Positions 52,473 to 62,832 of a DNA stretch of 64,000 nt are shown piece by piece (positions within the stretch are counted from its first letter, which is position 1; every line of letters starts with the position of its first letter). Source of the DNA: Linum tenue (lineage: Eukaryota; Streptophyta; Magnoliopsida; Malpighiales; Linaceae); NCBI GenBank assembly GCA_946122785.1, contig CAMGYJ010000003.1, positions 4,960,001 through 5,024,000 of the forward strand, written 5' to 3'. The notes under the pieces were generated by a model that saw only the letters and a list, made by a program, of their open reading frames with translations, ran no database searches and was not told the DNA's origin. The position numbers and the translations under genes were made by a program.

Positions 52473-55400
52473 ATGGCGACTTTTGCGATGATTTCCGCTA
52501 CCTCTGGGCCTCCTCCCACCGCTGGCTCGTCTTCCGCTACTGCCACTGCCACCGCTGACTCAAGCAGCGCGACTCCGACCGCCGCTACGAATCTCTCGCC
52601 GGCGCATCCTTTCTACATCGCCAATGGCGATATTCCTTCCCTGCAGCTCGTCACTGTGCCTTTGACTGGAGCGAACTACCACTCCTGGGCGCGTTCCATG
52701 CGTATGAGTCTCCACGCCAGGAACAAGCTTCGATTGATTGATCCCCGAGCGTCGGTTCCGTTACCAGATGATCCGTTGTGGACGGCCTGGGATCAGGCAA
52801 ACATGCTGGTGCTTGGATGGCTGCAGCGATCAGTTTCTCAAGAAATTGCCCACAGTGTGCTCTGGTTTGACACCGCTGTAGAGGCTTGGGAAGATTTGCG
52901 GGAGAGGTTCAGTGAAGGTAACGAGGTTCGTATCTCTGACCTCTATGATGAGATAGCAGCACTCAAGCAAGGTTCTCAGACTGTTACTGCTTATTTTACT
53001 CGTTTTCGCGTTCTTTGGGAAGAACTGTTAATCTTGAGGCCTCTTCCTTCATGCTCCTGCAATCCACGCTGTGCTTGTTCTGCGGCTTCCATCCCTAGAG
53101 AATATATGCGTCGAGATCAGTTGATTCGCTTTCTCAAGGGATTGAATGAGAATTTCTCGGGTGTGAGATCTCAGTTCCTGTTGATGGATCCTCTTCCCTC
53201 CATCAATAGAGTCTTCTCTGGACTGGTTCAACAGGAACGACAGAATACTCCTTCTCTGCCCCCAGTTGCTCTTGCTACTCAAGGATCTACTCATGCTCAG
53301 GGTACGGCTGCTCCAAATCAAGCTAATGCAGCTCAGAGCCATGGTGGAGGTCGCAAACGACCATTGTGCACACATTGTGGCATCTATGGCCATACTATTG
53401 ACCGGTGCTACAAGGTCCATGGGTATCCCCCTGGTTACAAGAGCCGACGTTTAGCTCATGCTGTCACCACTGAGTCTGCTTCTCCTGTTGGTGCTGGTGA
53501 TATCCCTGTTGGTGCTGGTGATGAATCTGTGACCATTTCAAGGGCACAATATCAGTCTTTGCTCAACCAGACTCAGCCACGGATTCAGCAGGCTTCCACA
53601 CCAATTGCAAATCTGGTCACTACTACTCAGACTGCTCCTATGTTCTCTTCAGATGCTTCTGGTTCGGGATCTCTTCCTGTTCATCAGACTACTCCAGTCA
53701 TTGCCTCGGAAGATACAGGTTTCATTCTATCCTCTTCCTTTACTCCCTTAACTTCGATGATGTGGATAGTTGACAGTGGTGCTACTGATCATGTAGTATC
53801 AGTATCACATTTGTTTGATTCTTTTAAAGCGATTGATCACATGAATGTTGCACTTCCAAATGGGATTAAGGTTAAAGTCACACATATGGGAAATATCAAA
53901 ATTACACCAACTTTAACTCTTTATGATGTGCTCTACATACCTGCCTTTACATTCAATTTGATTTCTGTTTCTAAATTAGTTCAGCAATCAAATTGTGCTG
54001 TTTCTTTTGCTGCTGATTCCTGTTTTATACAGGATCTTTCGTCCCAAAAGCAGATTGGTACTGCTAAACTCCAATCAGGACTTTATCATCTTCATATTCC
54101 TTCAACAGCATTTCCAAAATCATCTCCTCCATCTTGTAATGCCTGTTTCAATTCATCCCTTACTCCTTTTGATATCTGGCATTACAGACTTGGGCATACT
54201 GCTCTTCCTATATCAGAATTATTAGATACTACTGTGAAATCTTCTATTAGCTCTAATAAAAATCCTTGTATGGTTTGCCCATTGGCCAAACAGAAACGAC
54301 TACCATTTCCTATTAGTCATTCTCATTCTTCTACATTGTTTGAACTATTGCATCTTGACATCTGGGGTCCTTTTCAAACCCCTACTATTGACGGTTACAA
54401 GTATTTTCTTACTTGTGTCGATGATCATTCTAGACATACATGGATTTATCTACTTAAAACCAAAAGTGAAGTAAGAAATATTCTTTTAAATCTGCCAGCC
54501 TTTGTTAGTACTCAATTTTCATCCAAAATTAAGATAATACGAACTGATAATGGCCAAGAGTTTAATATTCCATCTTTTTATGAAACATTTGGTATAATTC
54601 ACCAAACTACTTGCGTTGCAACTTCACAACAGAATGGTAGAGTCGAACGTAAACATCAACATATCTTAGCCGTTGCACGGTCTCTTATGTTTCAAGCTTC
54701 ACTTCCTATCTCTTTTTGGGGTTTTGCTGTACTGCACTCTGTTTTTCTCATTAACAGATTACCTACTCCAACCTTACAGAATAGATCTCCCTTTGAAATT
54801 CTGAACAATTCAAAACCTTCTTACTTAGACATTAAGGTTTTTGGATGCCTTGTATTTGCTTCTACTCTTCAGCAGAACAGATCTAAATTTGCACCAAGGG
54901 CTGATCCCTCTGTTTTCCTAGGATATCATCCTTCTGTCAAAGGGTCTAGGTTATACAATCTGATTACACATCAGATTTTCTACTCACGTGACACAGTTTT
55001 TCATGAACACGTGTTTCCATTTTTTAAAATGAATGATAAACTGGACTTTGATGTTTGTTTTCCTAACATCCAAGTTCCAGATTCTGTTTGTATTCCAGTC
55101 CCACAACCTAACTCTACTGATCATGCTTCTTCTGTACCTCCTGAAGAGCCTGAAAATGACATTGTAGATATTATCCAAGCGGTTGAACCGCCTCCTAATA
55201 TTCGTCCCTCTAGACTCAAGGTACGACCTCAAAAACTTAAGGATTTTGTGTGTGATTTCCCTACTGCTTCTTCTTCTGTTTCTTTTCCAATCTCAAAAGT
55301 GATGTGTTTTGATAATCTAAGTGCTGAATATCAAAAGTACATACTTGCCACATCTGAAATTGTTGAACCACGTACTTATAAAGAAGCTATAAAAGATCCT

Positions 55401-56945
55401 CGTTGGGTTGAGGCTTGTAATACTGAATTGGCAGCACTAGACAGAACCAAAACTTGGACTGTCGTTGAACTTCCTGCTGGAAAAATTCCTATTGGTAACA
55501 TGTGGGTGTTCAAAATAAAGTATCTTGCTTCGGGTGTCATCGAACGTTTTAGATCTCGCCTAGTGGCTAAGGATTATACTCAAACCCCAGGTTTAGATTA
55601 CTTAGACACCTTTGCTCCGGTAGTGAAACATACTACAGTACGTGTAGTTCTTTCATTAGCTGCTATTAATGGTTGGTTCTTGCATCAATTAGATGTTAAT
55701 ACAGCTTTTCTTCATGGTGATTTAGATGAAGAAGTGTACATGAAAATTCCACCAGGTTTGGTTGTTCCTTCTCACTTTAAAAATCCCGTTTGTCGTCTTA
55801 ATAAATCGCTTTATGGTTTAAAACAAGCTAGTCGTCAATGGAATATCAAATTAACATCATTTCTCACTTCTGCTGGTTACAAACAGTCCAAAGCAGATTA
55901 TTCTATGTTTGTTAGAAGTGTAGATTCTTCGTTCACTGTTGCATTAGTGTATGTCGATGACATTATTTTAGCTGGAAATGACTTGAATGCTATTTCTGAC
56001 ATTAAACTCAAACTTGATCAGACTTTCACTATTAAGGACTTAGGTGAATTAAAGTACTTTCTTGGTCTTGAGATGGCTAGATCTTCTAAAGGAATTATGT
56101 TGTGTCAACGCAAATTTGCCTTGGATCTCTTAACAGACACTGGATTTTTGAGTGCAGAACCGGCTGATTCCCCTACTGTTCCGGGTCCTAAGTTGTCTGC
56201 CAAATCGGGTAATCTCCTTCCTGATCCTTCCTCTTACAAGAGATTAATTGGTCGACTTTTATACCTGTGTAATACACGACCAGACCTTGCATATGCAGTA
56301 CACCAGTTGAGTCAGTTTACACATTCTCCTACTGATGTGCATATGCAAGCAGCAGAACGCATTCTTCGTTACTTAAAGGGTACTGTTGGTCAAGGATTAC
56401 TATTTTCTAGTGATTCTAAAGTGCTTTTACAGGCCTTTTGTGACAGTGACTGGGCTGGTTGCCCAGACACTCGTAGATCAACTACTGGTTTCTGCGTTTT
56501 GCTTGGTAATTCTCTTATTAGTTGGCGTTCGAAAAAGCAAAAGACTGTCTCTCGTTCTTCTGCAGAAGCCGAGTACAGATCTATGGCTAGTTTAACTTGT
56601 GAATTGATATGGTTGAGATACATTCTTCATGATTCACATGTTGATTTAGCTGCTGCCACTCCTGTCTTCTGTGACAGCATGTCTGCTATTAAATTGGCTG
56701 ACAATCCTATTAATCATGAACGTACTAAGCATATAGAGATTGATTGCCATGTTATTAGAGATCAAATTCTGAATGGTGTTATCAAGGTTCTACATGTCTC
56801 TTCAGCCAATCAATTGGCAGATATGTTCACCAAATCCCTTCCAGTTGCTGTGTTTCAGTTTTTGCAGAACAAGCTGGGACGTTTGGACATATACGCGCCA
56901 GCTTGCGGGGGGGAGTTGTCCGAGGAAGATGAATCCGAGGACTGA
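52473..56945 (+). CDS. Copia Gag-Pol polyprotein, intact (1490 residues)
   Basis: I chose the ATG at 52473 (MATFAMISATSG); earlier in-frame codons are non-ATG leader sequence. Gag includes LTGANYHSWARSMRMSLHAR and a CCHC knuckle CTHCGIYGHTIDRC (about residues 298-311). Protease has DSGATDHV (D434). Integrase has an HHCC region (near 570-610) and catalytic D629, D692 and E725, with 32 residues between the last two, which I recall as usual in this copia branch (Ale/Retrofit-like). Reverse transcriptase has DVNTAFLHGDL and YVDD at 1160-1163. RNase H has CDSDWAGCPD (D1324) and SRSSAEAEYRS. The last codons run into the 3' LTR (GGELSEEDESED). Its products would package RNA, make cDNA and integrate it. 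It uses the same tRNA primer as the array elements but has unrelated LTR ends. Confidence 0.96.
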   Translation: MATFAMISATSGPPPTAGSSSATATATADSSSATPTAATNLSPAHPFYIANGDIPSLQLVTVPLTGANYHSWARSMRMSLHARNKLRLIDPRASVPLPDDPLWTAWDQANMLVLGWLQRSVSQEIAHSVLWFDTAVEAWEDLRERFSEGNEVRISDLYDEIAALKQGSQTVTAYFTRFRVLWEELLILRPLPSCSCNPRCACSAASIPREYMRRDQLIRFLKGLNENFSGVRSQFLLMDPLPSINRVFSGLVQQERQNTPSLPPVALATQGSTHAQGTAAPNQANAAQSHGGGRKRPLCTHCGIYGHTIDRCYKVHGYPPGYKSRRLAHAVTTESASPVGAGDIPVGAGDESVTISRAQYQSLLNQTQPRIQQASTPIANLVTTTQTAPMFSSDASGSGSLPVHQTTPVIASEDTGFILSSSFTPLTSMMWIVDSGATDHVVSVSHLFDSFKAIDHMNVALPNGIKVKVTHMGNIKITPTLTLYDVLYIPAFTFNLISVSKLVQQSNCAVSFAADSCFIQDLSSQKQIGTAKLQSGLYHLHIPSTAFPKSSPPSCNACFNSSLTPFDIWHYRLGHTALPISELLDTTVKSSISSNKNPCMVCPLAKQKRLPFPISHSHSSTLFELLHLDIWGPFQTPTIDGYKYFLTCVDDHSRHTWIYLLKTKSEVRNILLNLPAFVSTQFSSKIKIIRTDNGQEFNIPSFYETFGIIHQTTCVATSQQNGRVERKHQHILAVARSLMFQASLPISFWGFAVLHSVFLINRLPTPTLQNRSPFEILNNSKPSYLDIKVFGCLVFASTLQQNRSKFAPRADPSVFLGYHPSVKGSRLYNLITHQIFYSRDTVFHEHVFPFFKMNDKLDFDVCFPNIQVPDSVCIPVPQPNSTDHASSVPPEEPENDIVDIIQAVEPPPNIRPSRLKVRPQKLKDFVCDFPTASSSVSFPISKVMCFDNLSAEYQKYILATSEIVEPRTYKEAIKDPRWVEACNTELAALDRTKTWTVVELPAGKIPIGNMWVFKIKYLASGVIERFRSRLVAKDYTQTPGLDYLDTFAPVVKHTTVRVVLSLAAINGWFLHQLDVNTAFLHGDLDEEVYMKIPPGLVVPSHFKNPVCRLNKSLYGLKQASRQWNIKLTSFLTSAGYKQSKADYSMFVRSVDSSFTVALVYVDDIILAGNDLNAISDIKLKLDQTFTIKDLGELKYFLGLEMARSSKGIMLCQRKFALDLLTDTGFLSAEPADSPTVPGPKLSAKSGNLLPDPSSYKRLIGRLLYLCNTRPDLAYAVHQLSQFTHSPTDVHMQAAERILRYLKGTVGQGLLFSSDSKVLLQAFCDSDWAGCPDTRRSTTGFCVLLGNSLISWRSKKQKTVSRSSAEAEYRSMASLTCELIWLRYILHDSHVDLAAATPVFCDSMSAIKLADNPINHERTKHIEIDCHVIRDQILNGVIKVLHVSSANQLADMFTKSLPVAVFQFLQNKLGRLDIYAPACGGELSEEDESED

Positions 56946-57114
56946 TTTGTAATGAATGTATAGTTATAGGATTGATTTGTAATATTTGTTTATTGTTTGT
57001 TTTCATAGAACTGAGTAGGTCTATATATATGTAAATGTAACAAGGATATTGTAAGTTTTCCATTTGATGAAATAAAAGCAAGCCAGGTGGCGTTTTCTGT
57101 TTTACAAGCAAACA
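56914..57114 (+). repeat. 3' LTR of the copia element
   Basis: Same sequence as the 5' LTR by eye, preceded by the polypurine tract. It also encodes the last codons and the stop of the polyprotein. Confidence 0.92.
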
Positions 57115-57219
57115 CATAATAATAATAATAATAATGCTTCCATGATTGCACGGTAACGAGATGCGCCATAACATAACATTCATAAGCTCGCACACCCATG
57201 ATAGCTAGCGCGCAATCCT

Positions 57220-58035
57220 TCAACAGCTTTCAAACCGATACCTCACCGTAAGCTGGCCTTCAACATCTCCACGGCCATCAGTATTATCCAGTCGATTGAA
57301 ACTATGGAGGTCGAGTTCGAGCCCATGATCGTTACGTTCGTGAACAATACGCACCTTCACTTCACGTCGTCCTAGAAGACTTGCCACCTTCAAACACATG
57401 GACAACACATATATATATATATATAGCATTTTTTAACTGTCTAATGTACGTATATATATGTTAACAAACAAACTACATATATATATAGTAACGCTGAACA
57501 TAATATAGAATAAACGTAATACCTTCAAGCAGCGGCCGCAGTTATTAGTAACGTTAAAATTATGTCCAAAAAATCCAGCACCAAAAGCAGCACGTGGATA
57601 ATCCTCGTCGTGGGAAGCTCCACATGAAAACATCGACGACGACGACGAAGAAGAAGGGTTGTCACCAACAGCAACGTGATGATCATCGTCCAAGTTGTGG
57701 TTATGCGTGGCGTTAACAATACCGGCGGTGAGAACTCCTCCTCCTCCTCCTTCTCCTCGTCGCGGCGTGGAGGGTTGAGATGTGAATTCTTCTTCATCGG
57801 TGGTTTGAGGTGGAGGCGGAGAGGGGTATTGGTAGCAGGAACCTGTGTGGCAGTAGGCAAAGCTGGGATCACCGCAGTAGCAAAAATAGCTGCAGCAGCG
57901 GCCCGGGTCGCAATAAGCCCGGCTCCCGTCGCTCAATGCGCCGCACCACCGGTCCGGCTGCTCGTCGCACAAGGAGCGAGAAACCAGGCCTGCGGCGGCC
58001 CATATAATAACTAGCAAGTTTATTTTTGTAGCCAT
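57220..58035 (-). CDS. PR-4/hevein-like secreted protein with chitin-binding and divergent barwin domains, two exons
   Basis: Exon 1 is 58035-57523, the intron 57522-57388 (GTATTA...TTGAAG on the minus strand) and exon 2 57387-57220, giving 226 residues. A signal peptide (1 to about 23) precedes a hevein-like domain with cysteines 31, 42, 47, 48, 54, 62 and 67; an extra C52 is unusual. Positions equivalent to the chitin-contact aromatics are F51, Y53 and Y61. A proline/glycine-rich linker leads to a barwin-like region (about 107-226): VNATHNHN, NNCGRCLKV, then VRIVHERN, FNRLDNTDGRG and GQLTVRYRFESC. Two barwin cysteines, those in the usual AFCG and DQC positions, are absent. Family members bind chitin and some have ribonuclease or antifungal activity. 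An earlier in-frame ATG at 58056 is possible, but a TATA box 46 bp upstream of 58035 favours this one. Confidence 0.82.
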
Positions 58036-58080
58036 CGTCAGATAATTAATGTGCATGGCTCATGTATAGCGTCTGTTCTG

Positions 58081-58088
58081 TTTATATA
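58081..58088 (-). promoter_or_regulatory. TATA box of the PR-4-like gene
   Basis: Reads TATATAAA on the minus strand, 46 bp upstream of the ATG at 58035. Transcription start would be about 58055, very close to the alternative ATG at 58056. Confidence 0.6.
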
Positions 58089-58545
58089 GAACGAATGCAA
58101 ATTAGACCTACTGAGTACTGATTAAACCTTACGCTGGAATGAAGTCGGCGAGATTCCTTTCAGGAGCTGATGAGAGATTGAGGTGGATCGATCGGGGTAA
58201 GTTAAGTAACGTACACGTTTGGATTGGATTGGATTGGATAAACGCAGGATGGTAATGGGATCTTGAATCGGCAATTAATATTCCATAGAGAAAAGGCGAA
58301 TCAGGGGAGCCGGATTCTGTTTGGAGTACAAATTCTGTGACCAAGATTGCTAATAAACAAAGAAAGCAAAAAAAAAAAAAAAAAAAAAAAAGACAATTGG
58401 TCGAATTTCATTAGGAACTAAGGGGAAGGTACACGGGGTGAGATGGGTTGATGGGTCGTTAAGTTTGTTTCAATCTTGTAATTTGGTTAAGTGTGGAGTA
58501 TTAGGGTGCCTAATACAGCTACTTAATTCTTTGGTTATTAATAGG
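58089..58545. other. Upstream region of the PR-4-like gene
   Basis: Contains a GGATT repeat near 58215-58240 and an A-run at 58368-58391. No gene recognised. Confidence 0.5.
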
Positions 58546-58824
58546 TAGGGGTGCAATGGTTCGGTCAGTATCGAATTGCATCGGATCAAATCGGCGCTTG
58601 GACCGGACCACACCGGACTAAGTATAATATGGTCCGGTCTTTGGTTCCACGTATTTTATAAATATTGAAGAAAAATGAACCAAAGTGATTTTTGGACCAT
58701 ACCAAAGCGGATCGAATGTACCGTTGACATGATCCTTGATCCATAAGAGTGATCTCTTACTATTGGACTGCGGTTTTACTGAGTTTGGTCCGGCCCGGTC
58801 CAAACCGAACCGTTGCACACCCCT
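58546..58824. mobile_element. hAT-like MITE (about 279 bp)
   Basis: Left end TAGGGGTGCAATGGTTCGG and right end, on the other strand, AGGGGTGTGCAACGGTTCGG. The 8-bp flanks TTAATAGG and TAAACAGG match at six positions, so the insertion looks old. Internally rich in CCGGACC and GGTCCGG. No coding. Confidence 0.65.
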
Positions 58825-58832
58825 TAAACAGG

Positions 58833-61376
58833 AAGTGAATATGACAGAGGAACACAAAACCATAACTCGAACACACATGTCAAGTTTATTTTTTCCCTCC
58901 CCGACACTCAATAGTATTCTAATGATACTAGCTTCTTGCCTTTCTGTTTTAGTTTTAGGCTATTGACTCTTCATTTTGTTGGTTCCAATAGAGATTACTG
59001 GATCCCACAGGTTATGGTTCTCCTCTTCCTCTTTTCGAGTGATCTAATGATAAAGAAAGACATGTATTAGCATTAATTTCTTTTTACAAGGAAGTTGTGT
59101 TTATATTTTGTAATACAAAATTCGGTAGAAAGACTCATATGGAAAGACAACACAAACAAACAAACAAACAAACAAACAAAAAAACCCAAACCAAAGAGGC
59201 TCACAGTTCACAGGCTCAGTTCAATTCAAGCACCATAAATAAAAGAGTCACAACCTCACAAATTTTTGTGTAAATCCTAGAAAGAGTCATTTTGAGTGGG
59301 TATATTGTAACAAGTTGAAATAAAAAACACGAATTTATGCCCACACAACTTACTATGTATTCTCCCCCTGTTCATCCTCTGACTCATCCGAAACCTAGTA
59401 AAACAGAGGAGACATCAAATCGAAATTTTACATGTCAGAATATCACAGCAACAATCCAGACAAGGAGAATTATGCTCCATGCATTGGCATGAGGACATCT
59501 GGCAACCCAAAAATGAGACCAGAATATATAAATAGTCTGAGGGGCATTTTCAAGATGCATCAATAATTGAACAACTCCCTCCCAATGATGAACAATATCC
59601 ATGCATTAAAGAAAGATCATTCTCAAATCTCAATCCCTATATATATTTGAAGAAAGCTAGTTATTCCCCATCACCTTTGCATGGGATTTGCATACAGGAT
59701 TAACATAAAATCTATTACAATATTGGATGTCTTGTGTTGAGATTGTCTGAATGGCGAATTTTGTCTCTTCACTAAATTATTTTTATGCAATTTAAATTGG
59801 TGTGCTATAATTCTTTGTGGTACGCTATATATGTGAAGCATTAGGGGTGTGCAAGAGTTCAAATCCGTATGGGAACGAATCGACATTTGGAATAGGACCA
59901 AGCCGAGTCAAATATAATGTTATATGGGTCTCAATTTAATAAATTTCTAAATATTTAAAACGAGGATCATACTAAACTAGACCACTTGTACTTTTGGTCC
60001 AGTTCTGATCCTTAATTTTATTTACTTTCATTCATAATTTGGTATTATTTCCATATCGGTTCTATTGTGATAAAATCCAGTTTCGGACCACACCATTGTA
60101 CACAACTATAAAACATGCGAAGACGTATCTACACATACCTATAAGCCAATGTTAAAAAATAGATATTGCCACATCAGCCACTGCTGCTCATACCATACAT
60201 TTCGGAGGGGTTAATTTGTCCTTTCCTCTCAACTATTTTCGCCACTAAAATTTGTCCCCTCCAATTCGTCTAAGAAAAGGCCTATGAAGTTTTGGCTATT
60301 TTTCCCTTCTTTATTGGTCCCACTAACCCACTACACCGCTAAAACATAAGTAGCTATTTTGTTTTTGGTGGGAAAGTCGCTATTTTTTTCTACATTAACG
60401 AGTTTTGATTTTTTAAGCCAACGTTTTAGAATTTTTCCCCTTCTCATACAAGTTATTTTACTTTTACATGGATGGGCTTTAAATTTTGCCCATGTGATTG
60501 CTGGGTTTAGCTTAATAATTAATAACTATATCATAATACAAAAGTACTTACCACCTACAAGATCAACAATACAAAAATGGCTTTATAAAAAAAATACCAA
60601 TATGGCACTTAATCAATATAAGATCGGTTAATCTATAAAATGCATAAAGCAAATTTATAAGTTGGATTTCTCCCATTTTGAATTTGCTGCCTTTTCATTA
60701 ATTCACAAAAGGATGTTACAGTCCTTTAACAATGACACAATTAAATGGGTCGGTGCGTTTAGGCTAGGAAGCATCTTAATTGCCACGACCGCAAACGGGA
60801 GATGGCCCAAATTCATAGATCCATTTGGGATTTTTAAAGTCTCAAATCTCTTTCCTTTTAAAAATATCTATTATCTAATCCTAAATTAGCCTAATTAAAT
60901 AAGTAAGGTAATGATGCACTTAAAATTAAAAAAAAATCAATTTATGTCGCTACATGGTGTGAATACATTTCTCCACACATAACTGTACTCTCGAAGTTAT
61001 AACTTGAATTCATAGATCATATTTTGGTTTTCACCATAAGGTTAAGATCATACCAAAACAACTACAAGCTAAGTTCGATGGGGACTCTGAAAAGAACACG
61101 AGCGACCCCTGTTTCGAGGTCAGTTTGCGACAATATCAATTATCCTATCTAACATAGTTTGTATTTTACCCATACCACAAAAAATTGGGTAGACAATCAA
61201 AATCATGCCCATACATTATCGGGTTTTCATATCTACGGTTATCCATGGGTAATAATTTACTTTATAACTCCAACGAACATGCTAACATTTACACATATAC
61301 TGGCATTGCATACGTGTAAAAAAATACGACAATACATCAATAGAATGAACAAAAAAAGTTTGAATTAATATAAATA
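58833..61376. other. Intergenic stretch with a relic element and simple repeats
   Basis: An AAAC repeat lies at about 59150-59180. From about 59840 to 60105 a segment starting TTAGGGGTGTGCAAG and ending CATTGTACACAAC resembles a degenerate relative of the 58546 element. No genes recognised; frames near 60359 and 60662 lack motifs. Confidence 0.45.
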
Positions 61377-61387
61377 CGTGAAACTAC

Positions 61388-62821
61388 GGGATTAATTGCA
61401 TGGTTGGTCACTGAAATTACAAAAACCGTTCATATTTGGTCACTGGAAATATTTAAATCCAATCTTGGTCACTCAAATTAGTTAAATGGTTCAAGTTTGG
61501 TCACTCTCCGTTACCTTCCGTTAGTTTCTGTTAACGCCGTCAGTTATTTGCTGACGTGGCTAACAGACTCACTTAGTCACCTATTTTTAATAAAAATAAA
61601 ATAAACTCCAATCCTGCCACGTCATAAAAAACCTGCCACATCATAACAACCTAACCAATGTGACCCGACCCATTAACCCATAATCCAACCTACCCCAAAT
61701 TCAAACCCAAAATTTACCAATCTGCAAAATCCCTCAGCAGCCGATGGAGAAGTCAGAAGAGTACAGCAAGAAGCTATTACCGTTGTCCTCGTCCAATCCG
61801 CCGGTTTCCCTCTTCTCCTCCCTCTCCTATTCTTCTTCCTTCGCATAACATCATGAATTCATCATCGTGGCCAATCTAACGAGCGCAGGTTCGAGACGGC
61901 GAGATGACGGCCTACTTCCTGGCCTCCACCCCTCTGCTTTAAGGATGGATTCGCGGCGGAGATCGGTGGGGCGGGCAGCAGCCGGGTAGGTTACTTAGCG
62001 TTTTGGACAGGCGGAATCGTGCCGGAAGGATGGGGGAATTTGGTGGGGGTTGAAGCTGCTTGGGCGAAGAATATCTTCTCCTCGACGATGTTGGCGGCTG
62101 GGAGTCGGGGGAGTGGGGAAGAAGAAGGAATCGATGGCGGAAGGGGAGGATTAGAAGAAGAGCCTGTAATGGTTTGCGCTCAGCTGCTGCGGATCTTCAG
62201 GTCTGTACACCAAGACACGCGCTTCCAATCCCAGGTGCCTCTCTTTCTCTCTGTCTCTCCCCTTGCTGAATTTCCATTCTGTTTTGGGTTGGCTAGCTTG
62301 AATGCAGCAACCACAACCACAGGAACTCAGGAAGCAATCTAGATTTCGTTTCCTTTTTGGTAGTTGTCCTTGGTGAACTCCAGCCTCAGATGTACCAATT
62401 GGATGACCGTCGACCTCGGATGTACGACCGGATGAGTTGCGACGGGATGCGGCGGCGATCAATTGATATGGAGAAGGAGCCGCGGACGACGACAGCGGCG
62501 GGGCGGATGAAGAGGAGGAAGTTGAGGAATTAGGGTTGGGTACTTGGGTCACGGTTGGGGTGGGTAACTAATGTGGTGGGTTTTGCTGATTGTATGGGTT
62601 GAGTTTTTTTTTTTTTTAATTTAAATTGGGTGAATCAGCACTTCTGTTAGCCACGTCAGCAAATAACTGACGGTGTTAACTGAAACTAACGGAAGGTAAC
62701 GGAGAGTGACCAAATTTGAACCATTTAACTTATTTGAGTGACCAAGATTGGATTTAAATATTTCCAGTGACCAAACATGAACGTTTTTTGTAATCTCAGT
62801 GACCTACCATGCAATTAACCC
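61388..62821. mobile_element. MULE with long terminal inverted repeats and GC-rich cargo (Pack-MULE candidate, 1434 bp)
   Basis: Inverted repeats of about 180 bp (61388-61570 and about 62641-62821) begin GGGATTAATTGCATGG and GGGTTAATTGCATGG. An exact 11-bp direct repeat, CGTGAAACTAC, flanks them (61377-61387 and 62822-62832), in the 9-11 bp range of Mutator-like elements. Between the repeats, about 61720-62560 is clearly GC-richer than the AT-rich flanks. It holds open stretches on both strands (plus 62019-62342, minus 62552-62151) with serine-, proline- and alanine-rich translations. No transposase. I could not identify the source gene. Confidence 0.85.
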
Positions 62822-62832
62822 CGTGAAACTAC

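Larger units (their letters stand above)
52006..57114 (+). mobile_element. Complete Ty1/copia retrotransposon with identical LTRs
   Basis: The element has two LTRs, a TGGTATCAGAGC primer site at 52207-52218 directly after the 5' LTR, one uninterrupted polyprotein and a polypurine tract (GCGGGGGGG, 56905-56913) before the 3' LTR. The LTRs show no difference by eye over about 200 bp. CATAA occurs directly left of 52006 and at 57115-57119, giving a 5-bp target duplication if the LTR starts AGTTGTCC. With the canonical TGTCC start (52009) the flanks do not match. All parts for autonomous movement are present, so this copy is young and may be competent. Confidence 0.95.

Noticed and set aside
58368..58391. 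A-run as a LINE or SINE tail
   Set aside because: No RNase H, reverse transcriptase or tRNA-like head lies upstream and no flanking direct repeat was found.
62151..62552. 133-codon minus-strand frame as a stand-alone gene
   Set aside because: It lies wholly inside the MULE, has no recognised domain, and an open frame on the other strand overlaps it; treated as element cargo.
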